Shown here in pieces: positions 39,355 through 52,444 of a stretch of DNA of 64,000 nucleotides. The position numbers and the translations under genes are program-made. The first letter of the stretch is position 1, and every line of letters begins with the position of its first letter. The stretch is from Oscheius sp. JU75 (lineage: Eukaryota > Nematoda > Chromadorea > Rhabditida > Rhabditidae), in contig JASJZC010000006.1 in NCBI GenBank assembly GCA_037178855.1, positions 6,386,001 to 6,450,000 on the forward strand, in the 5' to 3' direction. Under the pieces are notes generated by a model, which saw only the letters and a program-made list of their open reading frames with translations, was not told the origin of the DNA and did no database searches.

Positions 39355-42300
39355 ATGCGCCGCGCACCGCTATCAATTCTTCTACTAAAAATAGCAGTTG
39401 TATTATGTCTACTTTCTTTTTCTTCAGCTGCCAAAGGTGGGCATTTTTTCCTATGTTTGTCTCCATTTTCCAACTCCTCCCATTGGATTCCGCTACCGTT
39501 CAACCTAGACAATCACAGAAGATTGTCTGACGAAGAGCTTTGTACTGGTGGACGATTTTCTTTTAGTTGCTTTTCCAGACCCTTTTCTCACAAAGTAGGT
39601 TCGTTCTGGAGTGAGAGACAGACATGTCCAGAGGTCTATCTCCCACTCTGTCCTTACCACTTCCTAGTCGCTCTCCCCCTATCGCCTCTCGACTTAATTG
39701 TTCTCTCTTATCGTATCTAGCCATCCTTTTTCGAGTTAATGGATTATCCAGTCGATGAGATTAGCTAACTTTTCAAAGGAATCCGACTAGGATTTAGGGT
39801 ACTTTCAAAAAACTTTGGGTTTACTCCTGGGTTACGACAACAACAAGGCTCTACTGTTACAGAGAAAGTGGGGAACAAACTTTAAAGTTTGGAAGCAATT
39901 ATATGCTGTAATTAAAGAAGCTGTCTATAAAGCGGCACTACTCTATATTCTCATATATGAAGCCTTTTACAGCATTTTACATTTGTATACGTTGTTTGAA
40001 CTTTCGCTAGTAGAGTAGGAATATGAAGAAAAGACCGTAAGATCTCAAAAAATCCTAGGCAGTACGGTATAGAAATCTGTAACTGTACCTAAGTAGATTC
40101 TCCTAGTACTTTGCCCTTTAGTTACGTTCTTCCTAGCTTTCAAACAACTGTGGAAGAACGAAAAAGAAAAACACTTCCAACTGAACTAAAATTGTAGGAC
40201 TGTCCTCCCAATATCCGAACCAAGGTCGTTCGTCCCTTATTAGAAAAGCCTCCCCGTGAGACGATTGTTTTACGGCCGGGTCATTGACGATCCTCTTCAC
40301 AAAAGATCCGCAGCACTAATTCGGGACACAAATAGTCTGATTACCATACTTGGGAGTAGGAGAACTATGAGAACATCTGCCCAGAGGAAAAAACAGTTAC
40401 GATCCAATTTTCAGCAGCGAAAGGGACGGCAGTAGCATCTGCCTGTTCGGGAATGGTGTCCACTTGTGACGAGGAGATGGAAGAAGAGATGATGAGAGCG
40501 CAGAAGATTTTTAAACTACAGCTACAGGACAAGATCATCATTTTGAGACACATGCTGCAGACAAACCTGAACAGCTTTCGATGTGAGTTTTTTTTTACTT
40601 CAGGCACACCACTTTAGCTTGTTGCTTTGGCTCCAACTTTGCAGAACACCAAAACTTTAGAAAAATAACTTTCGGAACTGATTAGACTACTCAAAACCTT
40701 TGCATTTTCAGCCTATTTCTACAACTCTCTCAACACCTGTCACACTAACTTGGACACTTTGTTCAAGAAAACATACGGTCCTTTTTATGAAAACAACTCG
40801 AGAGTAAGTCGTTTTCCATATCGAAGTAAGAATAGACCTTTTTAGGATTTTGAGACCTTTTTCAACCGTCTACGTGCCTTCAGCTCTCCTTATTCCGATG
40901 CTTCGGTCAAGTCAATCACGGATCAGCTGTTCTCTCACCTTTTTCGCATCGTCTTTAGTCTTCTCAACCCTTTGGTGAGTTTACAGATTTTTCTTGATTT
41001 AGTTATGAATTCCCAATTTTTTCCATTTTTTCCATCAAACAAGATGTTCTAGCAAAAGGTCTCCGAGCCTGAATGGCGCTGCATGGAGGCCAACATGGCA
41101 GAAATCGAACCCTTCGGTGACATTCCTCGCAAGATCACGGCTCATCTGGAGAAGACCCTAGTAACTTGGAGGAACTTCATCGCAGCTATCGACACTGGTC
41201 ATCAGGTCCTGGATGGATTCCTAAACGTGAGTCCTATACGCTTGACTTAGCATCAAAACAGTCTCACCTGTTGAGAATCAAGCCGCCTTCTTCCTAATAA
41301 GACCACAGCTGCGTGTTAAATCCTCTAAGCCCTTAATTGAGCCGACAGGTGTGGAATCCTTCAAAAAAATAGAAAGAAGGCTAACTGGGCTCCAAAGCGT
41401 CGCCTCTTAATTGTCAGTTTCCGCTTCGCCAGCACCTTGTTTGACCCTGTCTTTTGAGTCACGCAATTTGTTGTACTCTCTCTGTCCTTGGGTCATCAAT
41501 CAATATTCTAATTGATAGTTAGCCGGGGCACGGTGGGAAGGTTCTCCTGGTTGAATGGGAAGGTATGAGTCGAGAGAGATAAGCTCGAGAGAGATAGAAG
41601 AAGATGGATAGGTACTCTGGGAGTCAATTAACTGGGATAGTTCCAAACCCTCTTGATTCAATAACCAACCGTTCAATCAGTCTTTCCTCACTTCATACTT
41701 TTTCAGACGACTCTCTCCCCTCAATGTATCCGAAACCTGGCCCGCATGAGTCCAAGGAACATGTCAAGTTCCAAGGAAGATGCCAAGCCCTGCTCCGGCT
41801 TCTGTATCAACGTCCTCCGAGGCTGTTTGGCCGAATGGGCTGAGATGGATCAACAGTGGGATTCGGTCATAGGTAAGCGAGAGGGATCAATATCCGTCTG
41901 TTGATGTGTACTTCGGGTCAGTAGCTCTGCGCAACGGTGCTCCTTTGACAGTGCCGCCGTCTTTTTCGGTTCACCTCAGAAAGGTTGCGAAGATGCGCAC
42001 ACACATTTCATTTCGGAAATTGACTTCCATGTTCAAAGGCTGGGCATGATTTGACGATGGCTCATCACACGCGAGCCGTGTCTTTTAAGGAGAAAGAGTA
42101 CGGGACAGGTGGAGACGACGGGATCAAAGGAGCCGCACACGCGCAGAGACTGACGGCCGACAGAAGTATTAGGGCTGTTGTAAATTGGGGCACAGCTAAT
42201 ATTTGGCAGGATTTACGGTCCCTCTTTTGATTGGGATTGAGTCTAAATCTAAAATGAAGAGACAGAGACTTGGATCGTACCCAGCTTCCATTTTCAGGAG

Positions 42301-43501
42301 GCATCCACCGTCTATCTCAGCAGCTTCGAGGACCTCAAAATCTGCACGGAGCACTTGGACCTCTTCCTGTCCAGCTGTCCGAAGCCATGATGATCTTCCA
42401 GGAACGTGGACCGTCCGTTACGAACAAGGTTAGACAAAGGGACGCCCGCAGTCTTTCCCATTCTGAGTCAGAGAGAGGCGGCTTTTCTCTCCAAGCATTA
42501 CGGCCGTGGGAACTAACTCTTTTAGAGAGGAAGTCTCACACATCAAGACAGGATGTTATGGGTGTGAGGAACTGTTATCGAGGCTATACCGTTTGTTTTG
42601 CCGATACGAGGCTGTAAAATTGGTGGGTGAGGTCAGGCATGTGCGCATGCGCAAGGGGAGGAGGACAGTAAGGGAGTAAACAAGAAACTCGACGTTCCCA
42701 GTCGAATTTAATTAGAATCTTGTAAACTCATAACATTTCAGGTTCTGGCCAAATGCTTCTCCTTGGAAGGAACGTTCCGTCATCGACGCTACAAGCGCTC
42801 CACCTGGATCCGTTCCGTCGCCGAACAGGACGTCGGTCACTATCGCGTGGCCCGCCAGCTTATGGCAACTTTCGGCGACAGAGTAAGTGTTATAATCCTT
42901 CTCTGCTCCTCCCTTATCACCATCACCAAACATTTTCCGTTCTCTTTCCAGCTCATCACAATGAGGGGCTGGTTCCGATCATTGCCCGAGAGTTTCTGTC
43001 AAGAAGATGGACTGGCAGCCGGGGTAGATGATAAATGCTGGAATGGGACGGCTGTGGCCCCTTATGGGAAGGCTCTGGCCAGATCGGGAGTCAATCAACA
43101 GGGCACCAATCCTGAGTATCAGGGCGACATGTTCTTGAACTATCGAGGTAAGCAGAGAAAAAGAGACAAGGCTGTAATTGGAGTTTCAGGCTCATTTGTT
43201 GAACAACGACTTCAAATGGGAATGTTGTCGTTCCGACTGAACAACCTGATCCATGGAAGGAATTACACGAACTACGAACTGGAAGGAAGTGGCAACATGC
43301 CTGACGATGAGGACTATGTGAGACAGTGTTCAAACCGGTTTTCAATATGATTTGTTTTAGGAAGAAGGCTCTGGAGATATGCCGATCATCATTCTCGACC
43401 CATCTGAGCCATCTCACTCTCCCAGAGAACATCTGGTTCAGTCCGCGATGTCAAAATCTCTCCTACTTCTGTCCGTTTTTCTTCTTTTCAGGGTACTGTA
43501 A
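39355..43501 (+). CDS. Glypican (GPI-anchored heparan sulfate proteoglycan core)
   Basis: Eleven exons (39355-39436, 40415-40582, 40712-40803, 40846-40974, 41053-41226, 41707-41872, 42298-42428, 42742-42882, 42952-43147, 43190-43317 and 43361-43501) give 515 residues. Glypicans sit on the outer cell surface and shape Wnt, Hedgehog and BMP signalling. Visible features are a signal peptide (SILLLKIAVVLCLLSFSSA), conserved cysteines (YFYNSLNTCHTNLDTLFKKT, SEPEWRCMEAN), the glypican signature around PCSGFCINVLRGCLAEW (about 247-263), two Ser-Gly attachment sites in acidic surroundings (EGSGN and EEGSGD, about 459 and 470) and a C-terminal hydrophobic GPI signal (SLLLLSVFLLFRVL). An upstream in-frame ATG at 39283 exists, but 39355 directly precedes the signal peptide. 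AATAAA lies at 43607. I cannot say whether it matches the lon-2 or the gpn-1 branch. Confidence 0.93.
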
Positions 43502-43973
43502 GGAGAAAGCAAGAAACACAGCGGGTTCTAGTCTAAAACAAGCCGATTGTGATATAGAGACGGGTATTTTTGAAGATGCTCACTAGATTTCTATTCGGGT
43601 TACTTCAATAAACTTTTTTACATATCCTTCTCACTGGAACCTGTGGAAGCGCACTGACAGGAGAATGTGCTGCTATTTCCCGTTGGCTGTATATCCGTTC
43701 CACGCCACCATCTTTATCTATTGAAAAGACTGAAAGTAGACAAGAACGTGCTAAGTATTGCAATCACCATAAATGTTCTGTTTGCAGAATTGTTATGCAT
43801 TTTTTACTGAACAGCGTTCCAACTTACCGCGTATAACGTTAAAAGAATTTCCTAAAAATGGTATTGTAAATGTACATAAAAGTACCATAACCCTGAAGAA
43901 ATGAAACGAGTCCTCAGTGGGAACTCTGACAGTGAAAGCTGAAAAAAAATTGAAGCTCCTCAAAAGGAAGGCA

Positions 43974-44273
43974 ATGCTTGCTGCCCTTCTACTAGCGCAG
44001 CTGCTGCTTCCCTTTGTGGTAGTCCTCTGTGGTGGAAAAAAGAGCAAGTCGAAGCCACCTTTGTCGAGGGCACTGCCCGTCGAGCTCAAGATGTCTACTC
44101 CCGCGCCAGCAGCTCCTACCGCCAAGGAAGAAAAAAAAACAGCCGACTCCGGCCAAGAAGAAGCCAACGTTCAAGAAAGAAGTGAAGAAGGAGGAGGCGA
44201 AGGATGCCGCGCGCCGACAGAAACTATGTTCCTAATGCGGTTCCAGAGACACTGGGTGGCGAAAGCTAAATAA
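43974..44273 (+). pseudogene. Small membrane or secreted protein gene with frame breaks at A-runs
   Basis: An ATG at 43974 opens a hydrophobic leader (MLAALLLAQLLLPFVVVLCG). After it, three frames look protein-like in turn: the first frame up to an A6 run (44036-44041), another between the runs (EQVEATFVEGTARRAQDVYS, then RASSSYRQ), and a third after an A9 run (44131-44139) with QPTPAKKKPTFKKEVKKEE ending at TAA 44233-44235. The pattern suggests one-base losses at both homopolymers, either sequencing errors or a decayed gene. Read without shifts, the first frame stops at 44273 (99 residues), where TAA overlaps an AATAAA. I do not recognise the family; the leader would act as a signal peptide or signal anchor. 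Confidence 0.4.
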
Positions 44274-44463
44274 AAGCTGATAATTCCTGTTATCCTCTTC
44301 TCTAGCTGTTCAATGTTTTGCCTTGTTCTATATGGTTAACTCTCGGGTCGTTGAGCATGATTCTTCTGTTTGAGACCGGTATATCCCTTCTTGATGCATG
44401 AGCAGTCCCTTACTCGTTCTAGAACACTAACTGGCTCTTCTGACTCGACTTGTCAGATCTTGG

Positions 44464-45152
44464 ATGACAGTTGACAAAAAGACCACAGAAGCTCGTCTGA
44501 GTTCATCTAGGGTAGCATTTGGCATATCCAGCGCACAGGTAGATACTTTTTGGCAATAAAAAGAAGACTGTATTAAATCTTGTTACTGGAAAGGTAGAAT
44601 ACTGTCTTCCAATTATGAATGCGTTAATTAGCTTAGTTCGGGAAAAAAGTGGACTCGCTTTCCCTAATTTCTGTACTGTGTGACCAAATGAGCATGTGAA
44701 TAGGCTTTTGGGGTCATTCGTTATTTCAGACGCTCTTATTCAACGTGGGAGGTTTCTGCAAACTCTGTCAGCAAAATGTGCATGAAGGTTGTTCTTTATC
44801 CCATACAGTACACCCCTTAAACCCAACATGTTAAACTCCAATATTTTAAGAAGTCAATTTTCTTTTGTTCCGGTTGCCTTTATGGCGCTTACGATAATGA
44901 AACAATCAAAAAACATATTCACAAACTCTCTAATTCTATCTTGTAGGTGAGAATACAGAACCACCGCGGAAACGTAGAAAGTTAATAAAACGAAAAAGGA
45001 GACAATGTAGTCAATTTTTATTAGTCACAAACTGGCTATATTTCAGATGCGAAGATAGCCCTGATAAATCCGACTTCGTAGATATTCCTACTGGCTCTGA
45101 ATCTTCATCTACAGTAGAACCTCCGAAACGTCTCAAAACACAGAAGAGCTGA
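44464..45152 (+). CDS. Small putative nuclear protein
   Basis: Four exons (44464-44538, 44730-44787, 44947-44980 and 45047-45152) give 90 residues with every phase matching. The sequence starts MTVDKKTTEARLSSSRVAFG, has a CKLCQQNVHEG segment with one CxxC, a bipartite-looking basic block (PPRKRRK) and ends in VEPPKRLKTQKS. The two basic patches suggest nuclear import. There is no membrane segment or signal peptide. I do not recognise it. Its last exon ends 177 bases before the stop of the exchanger gene on the other strand, so the transcripts probably overlap tail to tail. Confidence 0.55.
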
Positions 45153-45328
45153 GATTCTACGCCAGAGACGAAGAGTCAATCGGGTAGTCTCCGGAGGTTG
45201 AGAAGAATACCGACCATGCGAGTAACATCTAGATCGAGATAGAGGTGCTGAATATGGAATGGTCGAAAAATGGAAAGTCTGAAGTGACAGCTCTTTCTTT
45301 CGTTTTGTATAAAAATCTTTCATTGAGA

Positions 45329-47684
45329 TCAAACATTTCCATAGCTCTCGAGCAACTTTTTTCGATGTTCTTCTGCTGACACCACAGAGTATTTCTCTAC
45401 CAATCTCTCTCCTCTCGAGATTGGTGTCCTCATAAAGGTCGGCTGAACGTAGGTCATATTGAAGTCGTCTAGTCGTCGTCTCCACTAAATCTTCAGATTA
45501 GAGTAAGTGATAGAATATCCTACATAGTTAGAGCCTTTCATGCCAACGATCGCCTCAATTCCTGCCATAATATCATCCCCACTCTGAGAAAGGTTTTTCG
45601 TTCGCCAGATCATAAGACTCACGTGACCGAAAACCTGTTGAGTAACAGTTTTTGGAACGTGCTCTTCCGTTTTCACTTTAAGCAGTCTCACGAGAGGCTT
45701 GATAGTTACTCCTTGAATGAACACGGTCACGATGATGACGACGACAGTCGTAGAAACGAGCATGTCTTTATACGGTAAGGCACCTTTGTCCAAGGTCATG
45801 ACCAGTCCGTAACAGATAGCTCCTCGTAGACCACCGTATCCCATAATGACCTGAAGCTGCGCGGTTAGAATGTCAGAGTAGGGTGAGAGACAAAGAGCGA
45901 GATATAGAAATGTCTCAAATACTCACCTGATCCATCAGCCCAATTTTATGCATTCTTTTCCGGTTGGCGAAGAATGTTAAGATCATGACCACTAAACGTA
46001 TGTTTCTGAAACAAACTCCTCTTACCGATGAATCTTCCGATTAGACAAGCTGCTACTGTTACTACAGTGAACACAATGTCCCAGCTGTGCTGTTTAGAGA
46101 AGGTCGACAATCCCAGAAAGACGAAAATGATAGCTTCGCAACTGAAAAGAGGTCTGTTAAGCAAAAATGAGAACACTGACCAAGAAGACACGGTTTTTAG
46201 GAAGTACTTGACTGTGGTCAGGGCTTTGTCATTCAAATTTCCAGCAATGTAGCTTTTCATTAGGAGTCCACAAGTGACAATTCTGGAAAGTATGACTTGT
46301 AGTTTATATCTCTCCTAATAACGTACGCAATGATTCCAGATAGATGCACGCTTTCAGATATCAGGTACGCCATGTAGGGGAAAGAGAGAACAATTAATGG
46401 CTGAATGATCGGGAAGTCGTAAGAGTATTTGGTTGTTATGGCAGTGATACAGACCCAGACGAGCCCAATAATGATTCCTCCCGTGGAGACCATCACAAAT
46501 GACAGAATGGCATGAATGAAGTCCTCCTGGATCAGATTTTCTGTCCCAATCTTTGCCATCGAGGCCAGAGTGTGATAGAGAACGATAACGACGGCGTCAT
46601 TCAGCAGGGACTCTCCGAAGACACAAATGTAGAGCAGTTGGTTGACGTGAATCTCTTCAAAAACAGAGAGAACAGCTACTGGGTCGACCGCTGAAAATGA
46701 TCAATTTCTCAAAATCTGATGCGGTACGGATTAACTCCAGTTACTTACCAGAAATCAGGGTCCCGAAGAGAAGAATGTCAATTGTCTCAATCGTGTACTG
46801 GTAGTAGGGAGAGAAGGCGTAGATGGTGCCAGCTAAAACTGTCGTAAACTTTGCTGTTCGACAAATATTCACATATCAAAATAATGTTGAGTATGGTTCC
46901 AAAGACGGCATACAGGAGAATAGTTCCGATGTTGGCAAAGAAAGCCTTGTTAGGCATGAAGTAGCCAGCATCGAGAGCAATCGGTGGCAGGAGATAGAGA
47001 AAGAAAAGGTCTGAAAAAGTTGCTGTTGAATCAAGTGAGTTCTGATTGTGTACTTTCGAGTCTCGTTGGCAAGGAGCTCAAGTTGACAGGAAATGACTAG
47101 TTTTAAGGGGTAAAAAAAATTGAGCACCCTCTCTCTGCGTCAAAAATGACATACCTGGATGAAGATAGATATCGAGAACCCATAGCTCGTCGAAAATGAA
47201 TCCAGCAGCTAGACCGAGTACGATGAGAAGAGCACTCTCTGGGAATATTCGGGAAAGAACATGGAAGCGGTGGAAGACTGAAAGTTCTGCTGTTCTTATG
47301 ATTCTTCCACAATGCCCATCAGCCGCCCAAAGTGTCGATAATCGTCGCGATTACGAGACGACCAACACCGACCGGAGTACACAGCGACGGAAAGTGACTA
47401 ATGACAGTTGGCCAAGATCTACGTAGTTTGTTTTTTCTTGGTAACTTATTCAATAAGTGCCTTGTACCATGATTAGACTGCTCAGTTCTTGGATTCCACG
47501 ACAGATCGATCGAAGAAACAGATGGACAGCATTAAGCTACGGGTTATACAGGCTGATTATGACCGAATGAGGGTAAAATAGTACATACAGGAAACTCACT
47601 GATCCTGGCTATGATGATACTGAACAGCCACCCACTCAAAATGAGAGGTGTGTTCACGTCTGACCATGTTAGCTGGCTCAGCAT
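45329..47684 (-). CDS. Na+/H+ exchanger (NHE/NHX family)
   Basis: Eleven exons: 47684-47600, 47277-47155, 47010-46873, 46832-46749, 46690-46327, 46282-46181, 46141-46026, 45991-45927, 45850-45623, 45583-45524 and 45484-45329, for 506 residues from the first safe ATG. The family swaps Na+ for H+ across plasma or organelle membranes. Motifs seen are [31 protein letters not shown] with the essential Asn-Asp pair, YGGLRGAI, and the juxtamembrane [12 protein letters not shown]. About twelve hydrophobic segments are apparent. The cytosolic tail is short, about 60 residues after the last segment. The 5' end is uncertain: a further exon (47842-47735 region) could add residues if it joins at CGAAG|CTTTCAG. 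One 39-nt intron (45584-45622) is in frame and without stops. Confidence 0.9.
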
Positions 47685-47842
47685 GGCTATCGTCTCTGAA
47701 AGCTTCGATATTCTGAGAAGTTATCTAGAAATGACTCACCGTCATGCGGCCTTCAGTCTCTTGTCCGAAATCGACTGGAAGATGGGTGGAACGGCGACGG
47801 TTATGATCTGATCCAGTGCAATTGGACGCAACTGACACGTCT

Positions 47843-49866
47843 GACAAGGAAATTAGATTTCTTGAGGACAGGGAATGAAATAAGAAAGAAACATTTATGG
47901 GCTCTGGTAGCTCGAGCACAAGGAAAACTGAATCTATAACGGACAGTCTATACATAAAGAAGATGTCCTCCGCGAGAGAAAAAAGTTTGAAAGTCCAGAC
48001 AGGCTGTAGAGGGTAGCATTTATGGAAAACATCAGAGAGGAGGGAACCAAGACAGCAAACAGATAGCATCGCATCTCTCTCTCTCTCTCTGTCAATGATG
48101 CACAGTGGCTGATTATTATCGTAAAATAAGGGGGTGGCTACTTGACTCGAGAAAAAAAGATACACTGCTGGAATTTTGTTGACCTTCTTGGAGGACCATG
48201 TGACTTTTGGAAGGTTGATATTCCGGTACTGTTGCAGGTTGTCTAGGGTGAGGAAGAAACAAGACGGAGGGGCTTCAAATTGTCATTAGTGTTCATCTCC
48301 CAGACTGAATCATCCTCACTCTCTCACGTTCCCAGCACTGGACAGTGACCACTGATTCACCTCCGAGGAGAGCCAAAGCCCAGGAAAAACTACGGTGGTC
48401 ATTGGGAAAGTATCGATACACAGGAGTCTAACTTGAGTGAATGATCGAAGATTTCTGTTGATTCTCAATGAATGGGTCATTGTTTCCCACGACAGTCGCA
48501 CGAAGTTATGGCTGTTGGCGGCAAAATGTTAGTACTCCACCCATTTTGAAGTGTCGTCCATCTTTTTTTGTTGATGTCGAACTGAGTTTATATTAAAGCC
48601 AAGAGAGTTTCATTCCTGAATCTGAGCTATTTATTGACAAATCCTAGCATTCATGAACTGCTGTTCGTTTGCGATCACAGCAGACAACTCATCTGGGCAG
48701 CAATGTTCTGCAAAGTTGCAGAGCTTGATCTCCTTCACAATTCTGTGGAACTTTGCTAACCTGTAAAAAGACGTTCCTAACGATAAGCAGAACAGTGCTG
48801 GAGAAGATGGACCTTTGGTTTCGAAGTTTCTCTTTTACCCTTCTCTCTTAATCAAACATTTTTCGTATAAGGACCGTCTCTTTGTAATATTTGTGTCAGA
48901 GTTGCCCTCCAATCTGTCTTTGGACACTGCCGCCGGGACGCGCCTACTGTAGGGCAATTCAGGGAGGCGTGGCTTCCGCCTCTCGCCTTCTTTTGACTCC
49001 TCGCCAAGCTATTCAGTGTATTTTATTCAGCAGAGCAGGTACCAGGATGCCACTCTTTTTTGACATCTTTAGAGATTCAAGTGGTGTTAGAATCATGAAT
49101 TCCTTTTACCATTTTTGATTTTCAAGAACTTGCGCATGTTTTTCTACAAACGGAGACGAACGAGCTAATATTCGGAAATAATCGGTGTAAAATGGAATTT
49201 CTTATAGTTTGAGTTCCCGCCACACGTTTTATGTCAGCGATTACTGTATTTGAGCCATGGAGCTGTGCATTTTCATTTTTTTCTCTCAAAAACATTTTCG
49301 TTTCCCTCGTTTCTCTTCTTTCTCTTCCCTTTTTAATGTCTCCCCTTTGCTCGATCGCTCAGAAACGATTGCAGATGAGTTTCCTCAACAATTCGACGAA
49401 AAATTAGAGCTGAAATAGCTATAAGTATACATACTGCTCAGTATTTCGGCAGACTACCAATTTTCACGTTTTCACGTACTCTCAGTTTCTTCTTTTTAGA
49501 TGCTGATTCACTGAGAATTTTGCTCGTAAATGCATTGTAACTGGCCATTTTTGCTTGGCTCAATTTGTTTTTGTTAGTTTACACGTGATCAGCTCTTTTA
49601 CACTAGCTCTCCTTCCTCGGAAGATGATTCACTGGACACTTTCTGCTCTTAGAGCGTCTGAGGCCTCACATAAACCTTTCGGATCGATGCTTCACCCAAT
49701 AGTCATTTGTATTCATCTCTAACTGAACAAAGTCGATAATCTCGCCTGAGGCAAACTGTTTTATCTGCGCCCCACGTCCGTTCCGTTTTGAATCATTCAT
49801 CTCAGACTGCCTCGCTCGTTTATATTTTCCTGGTGTTTCCATCTATTTACCACTATATTGCAGACG
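47843..49866. other. No gene recognised; flank between exchanger and Headcase-like gene
   Basis: Contains possible 5' exons of the exchanger on the minus strand and a CT microsatellite near 48075-48092. No other coding exon is supported. The stretch before 49866 ends in a C/T-rich TATATTGCAG acceptor. Confidence 0.4.
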
Positions 49867-52052
49867 ATGGGCCGCAAGATCGAAAAGATCCGTAAGGAAT
49901 CAGCTCGAAAAGAGTCTACATCCACCAACTCAACAGTCACGGCACAGCCGAAAGTAGTAGGCTGCCATGTACCGGACCCTATAGTGTGCACCATAGGTAA
50001 AAAAAAATCCTTTGTTCTTCTTTTTCTCTTCCGTTCTCGCCACGCAACCTTTTATGCGCGCACCCTGGGGCCGGCTCGGCGCTTTTTCAGCCCTCCATGA
50101 GGCCGGCAGAGGCTGAAAATCACGGAAAGGTCGCTAATCGATGAAAAGGGAACCGTTCAACGCGATGTAGGGCGACTTTGATGACTTGAAGCGCGGACTG
50201 CGTTTTTTTATAGTGCTCGATCTATCAGTTGGGTGTCTTTCTTCGATTCCAAGCTGCTGACAGACCGCCATCGTCAAGTCGCCGCTTTTAAAACACGGTC
50301 TACAGTCAACGAAGTCTGTAAACCTATTGCCTTATCCTAAGCGCTCTCTCTCATACTGTGTAACAGTTTATCCGCAATACGAGCCGCTTGCCCTTTCTGT
50401 AGCTATTGTTTACGCAACTCAAGGTGCGAACAGTCCTCGCCTCTGCTGACCTTTGGCTGGGCTCCATATGGCTTTTCTACGAAAAAGAGTGCCGATTATT
50501 TATTATTAACTCTTTGCGATAGCATCAGGATCGTATAACTTGTGTGCGCGCTGCCAGATGATTAGTGACGGACAGCTAATCGCACGATTCCAGGATGCCC
50601 TGTCACAAGTCCGGACGAGGGAGTTTTAATGGAATGCTCCAACGTCCAATGTCCATTCAAGGGCCAACGCATTCATCAATGCTGTTTCAAGGATTACGAA
50701 GACCACTTGATAAAGAAAATATCAACCATGGGTTAGTTCATCAATATTTTTCGTCTGATTTTCATCATTGCCAGGTTCTGCTAGAGGATGGACGGAACAG
50801 CAACGTCGCGCGAACATCTGGGAGAAGAAGGGACAATCGCTAATTGCGAAAGTGAGCTTCCTCTTCTTGTCGAACAATCCTTAAAATTTATAGCAATGCC
50901 GCTGTCGATGTGGTCTCGGAACAACGAAACGTGACGAGATGGCACACTACAACAAAACGCTACAGGAGACGGCTGCCCAAAGAGCTGCTGCGGAATCGAC
51001 GAAACGCAAGCATGTCAAGAACAAGCAGTTACCCCATCTAAACTTCCCACGTGGACCGCCGACAAAGGCCGAGTGAGTTTTGTTTTGTGAGCAGATGTTC
51101 CTGAAGACAAGAAGTTTGCTACGCAGCTGCCGTAGAAAAAACTTGCTCTTTTCTTGACCATATGAAAACGCGTTACGTAAGATGTTACGAAGTTTGTCAG
51201 AATGGCTGCTCACCATTTACACGGAATTCACTTGATGAACTCTTTTGCAGACGCCGCCTGAACTCGTTCGGCGGAACAGACGATGAGGAAGACACCTTTA
51301 CGTACCGGCGTGAACCGGCTTTCTCGGACTACCGTACCAACTCGATTGCTTCAGCAGCAGCCACGATGGCCGACTTTGAAGATTCGATGTCGACATGCTC
51401 ACGCAACGACGTGTTCGAAAACCCCCTGGTGGATATCATAGTGCCAGCGCCTCTACCAACCCCTCTTACTCGTAGTTATGCTGCTGCTATAAGCAACAAG
51501 ACGGAAATCTGCCCGGATCCGCAGCCGTCTCCCGCACTCACCAATGGCTTCAATGACAGTGGCCTAGAATCGAAGGGCGAGTCGCCTCTCTTCTCATCGG
51601 CATCCAAGCGCGATTCTAACTCGTCCATCAGCTCCGATGAGGCAATTACGATCACTCCAATGCGTCCTATTCGTCGTCCTCGCACTGCCCTACCACGTGC
51701 TCCAGTACCGCCACGTCAAAATTCTGTCAAAGCTCAAAAGCAAGGTATGACTTGCTTTATTTTTAGTCCAAACATTCATTTTTCAGTCCGCAAGACCTCG
51801 AAGACGCCTCCACAGCTTCTCAAGGAGCTCCTTCACGAGGATCCACATGATGAGAATGAGCAGAAGAAGAGCGATCGCCTGGACGTTGAACACGAGGCCG
51901 ACACGGAACTGGACGATCACGAAGAGGACGAGATCCGTCTGCAGGACATTGACGGCTGGTGCCCGATGTTCGGACGCGGTTTGAACTACGCCGAGCTGCT
52001 CATTGCCAACTATCATCTCCCCGGTCTGCTTCCTCGCGGTAACATGGAATAA
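49867..52052 (+). CDS. hdc: Headcase-like (HECA) protein
   Basis: Six exons (49867-49996, 50594-50731, 50775-50851, 50894-51072, 51251-51744 and 51787-52052) give 427 residues. Headcase proteins are cytosolic regulators of growth and differentiation. The N-terminal Cys/His-rich headcase region is seen as VLMECSNVQCPFKGQ, IHQCCFKDYEDH, then RGWTEQQRRANIWEKKG and QCRCRCGLGTTKRDE, the spacing I recall for the family. The middle is Ser/Pro-rich and disordered, and an acidic block (TELDDHEEDEIRLQDIDGW) leads to the C-terminal part ending LLPRGNME. The start is five bases after GCAG, suggesting trans-splicing. The last intron (51745-51786) is 42 nt, in frame and without a stop. The call is by pattern only; another Cys-rich family is possible. 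Confidence 0.8.
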
Positions 52053-52444
52053 TGGTGCGTATTCACTTCTTTTTTTGGCTAGTAAGCATTTTCCAGGTTC
52101 ATATGCCTTCCCCTGTCAGAAAACCGAATATATTCTTGCCTGTTTTCCCAAAACGTAATTACAATAGTATCCTAACTCTGTTTCCTTTTATCATGTGACC
52201 TCTACCCCTTCACCGTTTCCTGAGAATGATCTCCCGTCAAGGTGTTGATGAACGTATCCTACCCTTAGTAACGAGAAAGTTGTTAATAGGCCGGAGTACA
52301 AAATGTATGTAGAACGCCTCCTTTTCTCTCACTCCAATATGATTCCCGCTAGATTTGAAAGAGGCACCTGTATAAAATAAATTGTGTTGTGATAGATCAA
52401 CGATGACAATGGAAGTGAGATTTGGAGGAGATGACGGGAGAAAT

